This document shows, piece by piece, positions 22,601 through 32,628 of a stretch of DNA of 64,000 nt (the first letter of the stretch is position 1; each line of letters starts with the position of its first letter). The notes below the pieces were generated by a model. That model was not told where the DNA came from, searched no databases, and saw only the letters and a program-made list of their open reading frames with translations. The stretch lies in contig BDSL01000090.1 of NCBI GenBank assembly GCA_003116995.1, positions 186,001 through 250,000 of the forward strand, read 5' to 3'. Both the position numbers and the translations under genes were made by a program. The DNA comes from Yamagishiella unicocca. Its lineage: Eukaryota > Chlorophyta > Chlorophyceae > Chlamydomonadales > Volvocaceae.

Positions 22601-24114
22601 GGCGCTGCAGCAGCTGCACGTGGGCACCTGCCGGCACCTGACCCGGCTGCACCTGCGCTGCCCGCAGCTGCGGCACCTCACAGCCAGTCTGTGCTTCAGG
22701 TGGGTGCGCATGGGCCCGAGGCGGCGGATTACACCCGCGAACCCACGGCTGACAAGCCAAAGGGTGATGAAGACGGTGGTCCAAGAAGATATAGTTGGCG
22801 AGTAGACGGAGGGGAGGCGCTGCTGAATCGTAATCGTAACATAAAGGTGATGGCAAGGTAACGTAGGCTGTAGGAAAAACACGATGCTATAAAGGCGATT
22901 AAAGTTGTGAACTAAGTAAAGGCGGCTGGAAGGAGCTGGTCGTATGATGTGAACGGCCGTCGTGATAATACGCGAAGCCAATGGAGGTGGAGGCGGGGGT
23001 TCAGGGGGCCTCGGGGTGGGGAGCACCTTACCTCGCGGCCTGACCTCACTGCCTTACCTCGCTGCCTATCCGAGCATCGACTACCGCTGGCTGGCCCCCA
23101 CGGCCCCCCCACGGCCTGCCGGCTCCCTCAGGCTGGTGGAGCTGGACCCTGAGCGCTGGGAGGTGGGCCGCCTGGAGCACCTCAACCTCTTCGGCTGCCG
23201 CCACCTGGAGTGGCCCGGCCTGGCTGCGCTGCTAGCCAAGAGCGGTCCCTCGCTGCGCCGACTGGACATCAACGGGTGTAACGCAATCGTGGTGGCGGAC
23301 ATACCGGAGGGTGAGGACTGAGGAAAGGGGCGCTCTAGGGCGGGGGGGAGCTGAACACTGGGTCCTGTGTACCAGCCCGCCACCCGCATCAGCGACCTCC
23401 AGCATCCATACCACAGCGCACGAAGCACTCCGATGCACCAGGTTCCTGGAGGAACAGCATCAGCTACTCCACTGCCTGACATCTGATTACCCGGACCCAC
23501 GGTTCGCCCGTCTCCAAAAGGGCCTTGTGCCAACATCGCAGCACCACCACCATCCCTTGCCGTCTCGCCCCTCGCGGTGCCCCTCCCCTCCCCTCCCTGC
23601 AGTCAATGGCGCGCTGCAGCACCTGGACGCCAGCGGCTGCAAGTCCCTGGTGGCGCTGCGCTGCCCCAGCCCTGCGCTGGCGGCCCTGGCGCTGCGGTCG
23701 TGCCCCCGACTGCAGGAGGTGGCGCTGGAGTCAGCGGCGCTGAGCCGCCTCGACGTGTCCAACTGCCCGCACCTGCAGCGCCTCACCATGCCCGCGCTGC
23801 AGCAGCTGGCGGCGGCGGAGCAGCAGCCTGCGCCACCACCACCACAGCAGCAGCAGCAGCCTGCTAGGGAAGCGGCGGAAGCAGCCGGCGGCGCCAGCGG
23901 AGGAGGGGCCGGCGGTGCGGAGCAAGTCGGTGCGCTGCGGGCGGCGGTGCGCAGCTCGGCGGCTGCGGGGCCCGAGGCGGGCGTGGCGGTGCGCATGGCG
24001 GGGTGTGACCGGCTGCCCGTGGAGGTGGCGGTGCTGCTGCGGCGCCTGCGGGACAGGGCCAAGCAGGCGGCTGCGGCGGCCGGGCCAGCGGCGGGGCAAG
24101 CCAAGGCCCCCTGA
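16644..24114 (+). CDS. CUE-like/F-box/LRR protein, FBL15 (SLOMO) type
   Basis: Eleven exons, all in phase: 16644-17073, 17691-17909, 18307-18550, 18914-18954, 19535-19575, 19922-20900, 21372-21502, 22003-22129, 22591-22699, 23132-23310 and 23603-24114; 1003 aa. F-box/LRR proteins are substrate receptors of SCF ubiquitin ligases. Residues about 84-128 look like a CUE/UBA-type ubiquitin-binding helix bundle (DREVIESVYLGSNSNFEVAM). The F-box is at about 167-203 (YWELLPNDLKRHVFSFLNSR). Leucine-rich repeats follow in exons 3-4 and 7-11, the last set (LRRLDINGCNAI, LDASGCKSLVAL, LDVSNCPHLQRLTMPAL) resembling plant FBL15. Exon 6 inserts about 326 residues of poly-Ser/Asp/Ala and repeated LYGTSP-like motifs between LRR blocks. 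Joining the CUE-like exon to the F-box exon rests on matching phase-1 splice sites, so two separate genes cannot be fully excluded. The substrate is unknown. Confidence 0.85.
18965..19155 (+). repeat. Minisatellite with 24-25-bp unit
   Basis: About eight tandem copies built on GGGCGGCAGCAGTAGCAGAG (24 bp; the first two copies are 25 bp with GGTCC). It begins about ten bases after the exon 4 donor in intron 4 of the F-box gene. Confidence 0.95.
19411..19500 (+). repeat. Three tandem 30-bp repeats
   Basis: Units at 19411-19440, 19441-19470 and 19471-19500. The first two are identical and the third differs at three sites. They lie in intron 4 of the F-box gene, about 35 bp before exon 5. Confidence 0.95.
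19611..19680 (+). repeat. Dispersed intronic element, copy 2
   Basis: About 93% identical to the reverse complement of 11382-11452, with the shared core GGTCGTCGGACACC and TTTTGTGGGCGCATGC. It lies in intron 5 of the F-box gene, 36 bp after exon 5. Confidence 0.8.
20911..21341. mobile_element. MITE-like element with inverted-repeat ends
   Basis: The left end (20911-20961) and the reverse complement of the right end (21292-21341) align over about 50 bp at roughly 80% identity, including exact GTGGATGCCAG and AAACCGTTTAG. The interior of about 330 bp has no transposase frame. It fills most of intron 6 of the F-box gene (20901-21371). Target-site duplications were not clear. Confidence 0.6.
22141..22500 (+). 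repeat. Composite minisatellite (10-bp units, then about 100-bp units)
   Basis: 22141-22238 is about ten copies of CCCGGCACCA. From 22239 to 22500 a degenerate CAGCACCCACC array contains a longer block of roughly 75-80 bp that appears twice (about 22308-22385 and 22411-22488). All of it lies in intron 8 of the F-box gene. Confidence 0.9.
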
Positions 24115-25391
24115 CGTCGTCAGATCGCCAGTAGGAGTCTAGGACACGCACGGTGGTGTCGGCTAGCCAGGAGGTCGGAAACCAACACAGCAGCGTAGAA
24201 GTTGAAACGTGATTTCGGACCCGCGAAATTTCTGACCCGCGTTTTTGTTTTCTAAGGAGCCGTGGGGACTGGGGAGTCCTAGCGCCATGTGTCTCTTGTC
24301 GCACGCTATGGTGGGGCAGCAGGTGGCTGGCGTGCAGGCAGACTGGCCGTGTATGGGACTGCGACGGCGGTTGTCATGGCCGGCACAACTGCGGTTACAG
24401 GGAGGGTTCTTGTTATCGTGCAGCGAAATGCGCATCGCGCGGCCTTCAGGGCTGCGTCGGAGTTGCGGTACAGGGGAAGTGGCGCGTTTGTTAGTAGCGC
24501 TGAGCCGAGGAGGTGCCCCTTCATGTGGAATGAAGAGACGCGCTGCGACGTTGTACGGATTGCGTTGACAGACTGAATGCAGGAGCCGAGGGCTGACCTG
24601 AAGTCCGTGGCGCCAGTCACAAGTTGCGATGTTCATCTGCGTTGTAGGGTAGGTTGTCCCTCCTGAGTAGGTGGCGCCATCACCACCCCAACCCGCGGAT
24701 GTTTAACCTGCCGGCACTCTCGCACGCAGTGATGACACAGCGCTCACCTTTGGACTCTTTCCGATGAAAAGTGACTTTCCTGTTTTAAAGGACATTTCCT
24801 GTTTACAATAGGACTGAGCAGGCGATACGGCGATCGGTCGACAAAAACCTACATCTTTGGACGCGCACAAAATCCGCCTTATTCCCCACAGCCCACACCA
24901 CTATATTTATCCTTGGCAAATCCACTGAATCTGCGTGCACCACCTCTTTTGAATGCCGTGGGCTCTTGGTCGCGGTCGCTGATGACCCGCAGGAGAGACA
25001 CAGCAGCAATGCGAGGAGGCCAGGCCCAGGGCGGCCCCACGCAAAGTATCCTCACTTTCACTCTCAATAAATCCTGCCCAATACTGACCTCTGGTCACGC
25101 ATGGGAGATGCAATCACCGCAACTTGAGCAAAATCGGCCTCCGACTACGCGTTCGACACGACGACGACATCGAGAGGCACATCACGGTTTGCCGTCCTGG
25201 CGCAACAGCTTACGGCCCCAACCCACCGGCATCCTTGAACCCTCCGCGCCACCAGCAGCCCGCTCAGCATCGCGAACCGCGCAAAGGGCGGTACCTCGGG
25301 GTCCACGCAAAATGGTGGAAAGTGGCGGACCTTGCGGCCACCCTGTAGGGCTCTTGGCTTCATGCGTGTCTCCTAGCTTGCCCAGTCCGCG
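24115..25391. other. Convergent 3' region, F-box gene / S1 protein gene
   Basis: This 1.3-kb gap lies between two stops. It holds TTACA at 24803-24807 (TGTAA on the - strand), a candidate 3' end for the S1-protein gene. Open frames at 24163-24636 and 24245-24568 show no family resemblance and no linked exons. No TGTAA for the F-box gene was found. Confidence 0.5.
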
Positions 25392-28336
25392 TTACTGCGT
25401 GGAGTCGCGCGCCACCCGCTGCATCATCTGCTTGACCTGCTCGCGGCTCAGCTCCGCTCCCATCAGCTTCAGCTCGGCGGCGTTGACGCCCAGCCTGGCC
25501 ACCGCCATGTACTCCCCCTCCCCTTCGGAGCGGATCAGGTACACCTCCAGCTCCTGAGCCACGTGGTGCGGGTCCTGAGGGGCGGAGAGGGAGGCGGAGA
25601 TGGAGTGTATCAAATTGATACATTGATACTATCAATGGAGGGACCGTACTTGGGGATATACAAATTGTTTCCTGCATAGTGATCTAGAGGCAGGCCAGCC
25701 CTCCTAACGCAGCGATGCAGGCTACTAAGGCTCTAAAAGCGCGGCGAATGCTTGTTTTGGGGCGGTGCTGATGCCGGATGGAGCAAGCCGACCAGGGCAA
25801 GCGGAATGTGGGGTCAGGGGGCCGCAGATGAAACTTTTGGTGCGCTTACCGAAACGTAACCACACGCAACACTGCACTGCACACATGGTACGCAGTCCCA
25901 CCTGCGCGGTGCGCGTAACCGCAACCGAGTCCACTCCAGGAGCCGTGGCCAGGGCCTCCACCAGCGCCTGGATCTTGGGATCAGAGCTGGAGGTGGTGGG
26001 CTCCCAGGCCAGCCCGTCCAGCGACAGACGCAGCGGGTCGGATGACATCTGCTTGATGGACAGCGCCAGGCGGCAGTTGGCGGCGTCCACGGACATGACC
26101 TTGGCCATCACCTCCTGGCCTACGACCCGACGCGAAGCAGGGCAGTCGATGGGAGTCAAGTTGGTGGCTGGTGCGCACTGCGCAGGCTGGCGGGTGGCGT
26201 GTGGAACTCGCACTCCGTGGAAGACTATTACCGGCCAGCGGCATCAAGTGGGTAACTTTGGGTAATGCATGATTGGCCTTTACGCGGCCACATGCCCGGG
26301 ACCTCTCCCTGCCTGTCCTCAGTCATGTGGCCCAGAGAGCACACGTCGCCGCCCCCGGAACCCCTCATTGGCAGGTAGACCTCTCGGCCAGCCCGGCAGC
26401 CGCCTCGCGGCATGTTACCCGAACCCCTCGCGGCGTCGGTGGCGCTCCTTGCCGCGCACCCTCACCCTCACCCCATACCCTCACCCTCACTCACTCACCT
26501 ACTGACACCACTTGGTCCACCGTCATGATGCGGTCCCACGACACCTCGCTCTTGTGCACAAGGCCGAACACCTCGGGCATGCCCTTGACCTGGGCGGCGA
26601 CAGAGGAGCGACATGGCGGGGAGCGGGGTCGGAGCGAGGCGCGCAGGGCAAACCCGGGCAAACCCCGACTAAACGGACCGGACTTCGGGGCTCAGTGAAA
26701 TACCGGTGGTTCGGGGCTCCGGCAAGTACAGGAAATTCGTGAGCAGGAGGCGGACATTGCGCGCCCTTGAGCCGCCGCGGCAGGCAAAAGGGTGCCTTGT
26801 ACACGGCCAGCGGGCGCCGGCGCCGCGTGCGCACTGACCGTTGGTGTGCTGCGCCAACTCTGAAGGCAACGATGACGGCGATGGGCGTGGACCCCCCTCC
26901 ACACACACACACACACACACACACACACCGCCCCCGGCCCTCCGGCGCACCTGCACGAAGGCGCCGTAGTCCTCGACGCCCGTCACCACGCATGTGACCG
27001 TCTCTCCGGGCTGGATGCGGCCCAGAGCCTCGGCCGCAGCCACCTGCCGCTCGCTGAACACGAGCTCCTTGCGGCTGGCCTCCGCCTGCTCGGAGGCGGG
27101 GTGGGGGGAACAGCGGACAGAGTGCGGCACGGTAAGGCCGTGTGGTCGATGACACCAGTGGTCGATGACACCAGGGATGCGCCAGAGCACACGGTGGAGA
27201 TGCGGCCAATGCCAAGGCGAGCGGCGTGCAGGCGTGGGGCGACCACAAGCGCAGCGCGCGCATTTGCTGCCTCTGCGGGACAGGGACTGGCTACGTGTAT
27301 GGTGATGCTGTGTGCTGGACGTGCATATGTATGGTCATGCTGCGTGCTGGACGCGCAAGGTGCGGCAGTTGGGTTCCGCGGCAGGAACCACTTCGGCCCC
27401 CTCGGCCTTGCTAGGGCGGCGCCCAGGTCGGAAATCTCCTCAGCCGAAGTTGCCCAGAAGCACGGCTGATCTTCCTGCCTGCCAAGAGCTCCAAACCTTC
27501 CCTCACCGACTGATACAGGTACGCACGCCTCGCAAATCGCGTGTACCAACGCAAGAGTCCCTCCCCATCAACGCAGAGCCCTTACACCACAGGTGAGGCA
27601 CTAACGCAGAGTCCCTCCCCAGGTGAGACACAAGCGTACCGTGACGACGCGCGCCTTCAACTGCTGGCCGAGCAGCTTGCTCAGGTCGCCGTTGGAGCCA
27701 GCGCGAAGGCGGGCGGGGTCGACCTTGTTGTATGGAATGAAGCCTGGGTGATGGATGGATGAATGGGTATGGGTATTGGGCAAAAGGTGTCAAGTCCTTG
27801 CACTCGAGCTGCGCCAACAGTCCAGGGTATGCCTGGCTCACGCCGCCCAATGGGAAGTGGCATAGTTATGTACGGCGCGTGCGGGTCCCCGCTCACCTCG
27901 CAGGGGTCCATACTGCACCACTACGCCGCCCTCGTTCTGCCCGACGACCTTCACCTCCACCGTCTCGCCCCGCGTCTTCGCATCGTTCACACGAGTGTAC
28001 GCGTCAGCAATAGCGGTGGTGGACACGGGAGGCGCCGGTGGCTGCGCTTGTGCCTGCTGCGCCGCGCTCGCTGGCTTTGGTCGAAGCAGCGGAGGCACCG
28101 GGGGTGGGTCCGCTGCGCGCTTGCTTGCCTGCAGGATTGAAGATGGCACCTGTTAAATGTGTGCAGCCAGCAGATGACAGGTTGCGGATGGGGCGCCACA
28201 CAATCTCTCGCACTTGTGCAGCCACCAGACGCGGCGCAGGTCCGCGCGACTTGAAGCAACGTCCAGATGTCTGCGAAGTCGTCACATTCCAGGAGCGCTG
28301 GTGCGACCCAGTCAACGAGCTTGAGGAGAACCACAT
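25392..28336 (-). CDS. Plastid S1-domain RNA-binding protein (PDE338-like)
   Basis: Seven in-phase exons: 28214-28336, 27897-28128, 27640-27743, 26951-27085, 26499-26589, 25902-26119 and 25392-25574; 361 aa. S1 domains are OB-fold RNA-binding modules. The first (about 88-175) contains GETVEVKVVGQNEGGVVV and GFIPYNKVDPARL; the second (about 180-255) contains GETVTCVVTGVEDYGAFVQV, GLVHKSEVSW and VGQEVMAKVMSVD. The C-terminal about 90 residues (DPKIQALVEALATAPGVDSV, then YLIRSEGEGEYMAVARLG) match the tail of the plant plastid protein PDE338 (At1g71720 type), which is needed for chloroplast development. The first 41 residues are rich in Ser, Thr and Arg with few acidic residues and end LVAAQ, consistent with a chloroplast transit peptide. 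The upstream frame opens only with TTG, so the ATG at 28336 is used. The subfamily call is by eye. Confidence 0.85.
26900..26928 (+). repeat. CA dinucleotide microsatellite
   Basis: About 14 CA units in the intron just downstream (in gene direction) of exon 4 of the S1-protein gene. Confidence 0.95.
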
Positions 28337-30298
28337 TTTGTCTACACTGGCTAAATAGCGGGCTGAATTCAAGGTCGCAATGCAGTTATATAATTATATA
28401 GATTCACGCAAAAGGTTGAGATGTTTATGGAAATTTTATGACTTAACCAGATGATACGGCACTCGGCTTTTAGGCAAGCTGTGGGCCAGTAAGGGGGGCC
28501 CCCCTTGTAACTTTCGCATTCTGCGAGGTCGCCCCTTCATCCACCCCTGGGATGGCCAATGGTCTACTTCGATCAAACCTGAATGCATTCCACTGTAATG
28601 TCGGTGCCCTCCCCTTCCTTGGCAACAGTTAGCGACTTGCTTCTTCACTTGGAGCCTCACGGTGCTTCGTTGGCCCTCAAACCTCCCTGTACAGTACCCA
28701 GGAATGGCAAGTATTTTTGGAGCTGCTCTTTGGGGCAGGGGGTTGTACGTGCGTAAACCCTACGCCTACCCCTGCCTATCTACTAGACAATGGTGGCAGG
28801 TGGTGGCCGACGGTGCGATGGGGCCATGCCGGGGCCACAGTGCATGTTGTGCACTATGATTAAACCTTCAGTATGCTGAGTTATGTTCTATCAATGCGCG
28901 CACGTTTTCGCTAGTCCAGGATGCAGGCAGCTCAGCCGCCTCCAGGTCACTCAGGAGGGCTCACTTGTGACCACAGGGCACCCCGCTGTCACAGTTCAGA
29001 TTACGACCGCGCAAATCTTTCCTAGAGCTTAGGAGCGCAGCATGCTTGCACGCAATGCTTGTCCTGCGTCATATTGCAGCGTGTGCCGGACTGAGCCGGC
29101 AGGAGGAGGGGCAACGATTGCAAGGTAAACCCGTGTACAAACGGAAACCGTTAAGGGGTAGGGGGGGTAGCGTGAATACCGTTGACAAGGAAAAGACAGG
29201 ATAGGGGGGTAGGGATGGGGCTGGGCATGAGGACACACCGCGATTGCAAGTGATGGACGGGTAGCATCCACTTCGGTGCCGCCCTCTTGAAACAAACACA
29301 CATCGCGCCAGTGGAACAACGACGCGGCAAACAAGCCCGGTACAAGTGCCGGACTCCCTACGGTAATCTGAAGCGTCAAAATAAAAGGCATATGGACTTT
29401 GGGCCTGGAACTCATAGCGAAGGTGGGCAGCAAGATTTGGCAAGCCCCTTGTGTGCAGGAGTTCGTATGGTTACGGCCCAAGCACCGAAGGCCAAGTGAC
29501 AAGAGATCAATGGCCTAGACCTTACATGCGCTGCTAGGTAGCCGCGGACACGGCGACGATGCAAGAAGATGCCGCGAGACAACACCGCGTAGTAGGGGTC
29601 AGGGGTCAGGGGACGTGTTCATGCTCAGACAGCAATATGCTGTGTACTCAACCCGGTTCGGTTAACAGCTTCTCTGGCTTTTATATTGATGCTAACTCCA
29701 GCCTGTATGCCCATCGGTTGTTTTCCACCGAACCTGTGCCTTCTGCAGGCTCCTGCCCCCATCTGCCCCTGGGCAATCTGCGGGTACGGGCCAGGCGTGG
29801 TGCCTCCAGCGACGCCGCACTGTGGCATCAGCGAAAATGATTCTTACAAATGCAGGGGGAAGGCAATGGGCAAGGTTGGTGATAGTGGTGAGATATCATC
29901 ACCATGTACGCCGGTAGGGAAGGCGAGGGAACTAAACCACGCCGAATACCCCTTCAGCGTGTTCGTGCTCTTCTGTCGCACAACGCAAAGTCCCCTGCGA
30001 ACAGCACCAACCGCCTTAAATTCAAGATAAAAGTGCTTTGCGTTGCATTGGCTGGCTTAAACAAGTCCAGACAGCTGTTCCCAACTGTAGGAACGATTCG
30101 CAAGAGATGAAACAATTATTTGGGTGTCAACGTACGTGCACGCAATGTACGCATGTAGTCCATTCTCCAAAGCTGGAGCAGCATAGGCGACATACGGCGT
30201 TTGCCGTACATAGTCGCTTGGCGGCGGTCGCTCAAACACCAACGCTTGCAGTTTAGCTCTCTCTTTTCCAAGTATATGCTGTGGTGAAGCAGTAAAGG
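28337..30298. other. Divergent intergenic region, S1-protein gene / RPL10A
   Basis: About 2 kb between two divergent starts. It should hold both promoters. It includes a partial copy of the dispersed intronic element (29171-29210) preceded by a G tract. Open frames at 29029-29502 and 29559-29840 lack recognisable products. Sequence near 28388-28440 is AT-rich. Confidence 0.5.
29171..29210 (+). repeat. Dispersed intronic element, copy 4 (fragment)
   Basis: Contains ATACCGTTGACAAGG and AAGACAGGATAGGGGG, matching the left half of the copies at 12201 and 19611. Unlike the others it is intergenic. The match is short, so membership is tentative. Confidence 0.4.
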
Positions 30299-31716
30299 AT
30301 GAGCAAGCTCTCGAGCGACGTTCTCCGCGAGAGCGTCTCGAGTAGGTCATTTTCGCTCAGAACGTGCCGGCGCAGCTTCCGCAAGCGTACATCCCAGCAT
30401 ATGTTTACTACTGTAACTATCATGTTGTGCAGATTTGGTGGAGGGGTCTAAGGCTAAGCCCCGGAAGTTCCTGGAGACCATTGAGCTCCAGATTGGTCTG
30501 AAGAACTATGACCCCCAGAAGGACAAGCGTTTCAGCGGAAGCGTCAGGCTGCCGTTCGTTCCTCGCCCGCGCATGAAGGTTTGCGTTCTGGGTGATGTGA
30601 AGCACTGCGAGCAGGCCGGCGCCATCGCCATCGATGCCAAGGGTGTGGAGGACCTGAAGAAGCTGAACAAGAACAAGAAGCTGGTGAAGAAGCTGGGTAG
30701 GTGAAAACATTATCACGAGAGTACCTCTTGGCCCTGTACACTTCTGTCGGCGGGCGGCTGAAGCGTAAATCGAAACTTTCCGCCCGCAGCCCAGAGCTAC
30801 CACGCCTTCCTGGCGTCGGACTCCGTCATCAAGCAGATTCCGCGTCTGTTGGGCCCGGGCCTCAACAAGGCCGGCAAGTTCCCTGCTCCTATCAACAAGA
30901 ACCTGGAGGAGATGGTGAGCGATTTCTGCTACGTGGTCTGCTACGTGCTGCGGGATACATGGGAGGGAAGGGGGGAGGCGGAGGGGGGTTTTGTAGGAAA
31001 TCGGTGAATAGGTAAACCAATGCACACATTGCTGAAATTTCTGGACGGGATGGGCAAAATGCATGCGCGTGTATTGTCGCATCTTTCCACCGTTATACTA
31101 GGTGCCTGGGGTTCCCGCCCACATGAAGCAAACTGGTCCTGCGTGACAGAAAGGTTGACTATCCACACCACTGGTGTTTCGAATTAGTTACCAATGTCGA
31201 CATGTGTTGCATTAGCAATTTATCTGGTGAAGTATTCGTTTGCGCAACGGGGAAGATCGGGGACAGGCATGGGGTGGAAGCGATGGCATGCTGTTAGTCC
31301 AGGAGCATCATGGCTGGGTTGTATCAAAGGAGCGGCCTTCGGGTCTGTTCAGCACGCCCCTGGAAACAGGCGACACGTCTTGTGATGCTATCTAGTGCTG
31401 CCCATCAGCACATTAGCTCGAGCGACTTTCAATACACTGAAGGCAACCGTCATTTGCTTGTCACGCCGACCTAACCATTGTACTGAATTCTCGCGATTTG
31501 TAGGTGCTCGACACCAAGTGCAGCATCAAGTTCCAGCTGAAGAAGGTCCTGTGCATGGGCGTCGCCGTCGCGAACGTCGGTATGACGGAGGGCGAGATCC
31601 GTACCAACATCATGTACGCCGTGAACTTCTTGGTGTCTCTGCTCAAGAAGAACTGGCAGAACGTGCGCTGCTTGTACATCAAGTCGTCCATGGGCAAGCC
31701 CATCCGCGTGTACTAA
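30299..31716 (+). CDS. RPL10A: 60S ribosomal protein L10a (uL1)
   Basis: Four exons: 30299-30341, 30433-30696, 30790-30914 and 31504-31716 (TAA); 214 aa, close to the usual 214-217. This is the universal uL1 protein of the large-subunit L1 stalk, which helps release E-site tRNA in cytosolic ribosomes. Nearly every segment is diagnostic: [65 protein letters not shown] and [13 protein letters not shown] at the end. Phases are 1, 1 and 0. The long third intron (589 bp) and the tiny 14-codon first exon are typical of algal ribosomal protein genes. The start is the only ATG that gives the conserved opening [19 protein letters not shown] lies about 300 bp past the stop. Confidence 0.98.
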
Positions 31717-32019
31717 GCGTCGTACCGTACGGCGTTCAGTCGCGCTCGACTGTGTTGCGTCTGCCGGGTCCAGCCGGTCGTGCTAGCCCCACGCCCGGTC
31801 CGGCGATTCTCACGGTTCGATGGTTTCCGGAACCCACCATGTTCCTGACTGCTTTTCGCACGAACATTACCAAGTGCCGCGGCTTTCGCCGGCGGTATCA
31901 TTGGGAGCTCACTTTCAGCTTGAAAGTTCGTTGCAAGCTTCGCTACGCCTGGATTGATGCATTCCCGCCTTCGTAGAATGAACTGTGTGATCTGCGGACG
32001 CTGGTCCGCGGTGGTTCTG

Positions 32020-32024
32020 TGTAA
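32020..32024 (+). promoter_or_regulatory. Putative poly(A) signal of RPL10A
   Basis: TGTAA about 305 bp after the RPL10A stop, a typical volvocine 3' UTR length. Confidence 0.6.
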
Positions 32025-32451
32025 CGTCCTGCGTGGTGACTGTCCGCAACGTTCAGAATCATTTGCATGTGCACTAGAGCAAAACAATTCATAGCAAGCT
32101 CGAGATACGGTTCACGATCAATGCAGTTAACATGTAGGAGCAGCCCGATTGTTGGGCACTGAACAAGTGACGTATATGCTCCATTAGATTAATAAAGCGG
32201 ACGCTGTCATCCTACTTGGAAGCTAAGGGACTTCAGACTCCGCGATTCCGACAAAGATAACAGCTTAAGGGTTCATCGTACCAGAGCCCTCCGCCTTCCG
32301 GATGCAACCTTTGACTTCAATCTCAAGCGCGAAAACCTAGAGGGTGCATATGTCTATGTCATATCCTGTTTGTCGCTTCACCACCACCCAGCGCGTGGAC
32401 AATACAACACGCCTTTCAGTGAGGCAAACGAAACGTCACCGGAGGCCCCGC

Positions 32452-32456
32452 TTACA
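32452..32456 (-). promoter_or_regulatory. Putative poly(A) signal of clathrin heavy chain
   Basis: TGTAA on the - strand, about 175 bp past the clathrin heavy chain stop at 32629-32631. Confidence 0.55.
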
Positions 32457-32628
32457 CGGGGTACCGTGATGCAGCCGGCTGCCGCTTGACTGATAAATCT
32501 GATGACTCCGACGAAACAAACCCGACCTAAACAATGAAAGTGACCGTTGACCTGTCACATGCGTAATCAGTGATGGACCTATCCACAGGCCCGCACCCTG
32601 CAATACACCACGCATCGGGCCTCAACAC

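Larger units (their letters stand above)
31717..32628. other. Convergent 3' UTR region, RPL10A / clathrin heavy chain
   Basis: No gene is seen. Candidate polyadenylation signals for both flanking genes face each other here (32020 on +, 32452 on -), which would leave about 430 bp between transcript ends. Confidence 0.6.

Noticed and set aside
24163..24636. 157-codon - strand frame after the F-box gene
   Set aside because: No family resemblance; it lies in the convergent 3' UTR region.
28337..28372. Longer N-terminus for the S1-domain protein
   Set aside because: The extra 12 codons start with TTG; the ATG at 28336 gives a good transit-peptide-like start.
29029..29502. 157-codon - strand frame in the S1/RPL10A intergenic region
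   Set aside because: It overlaps a dispersed-element fragment and a G tract; nothing supports expression.
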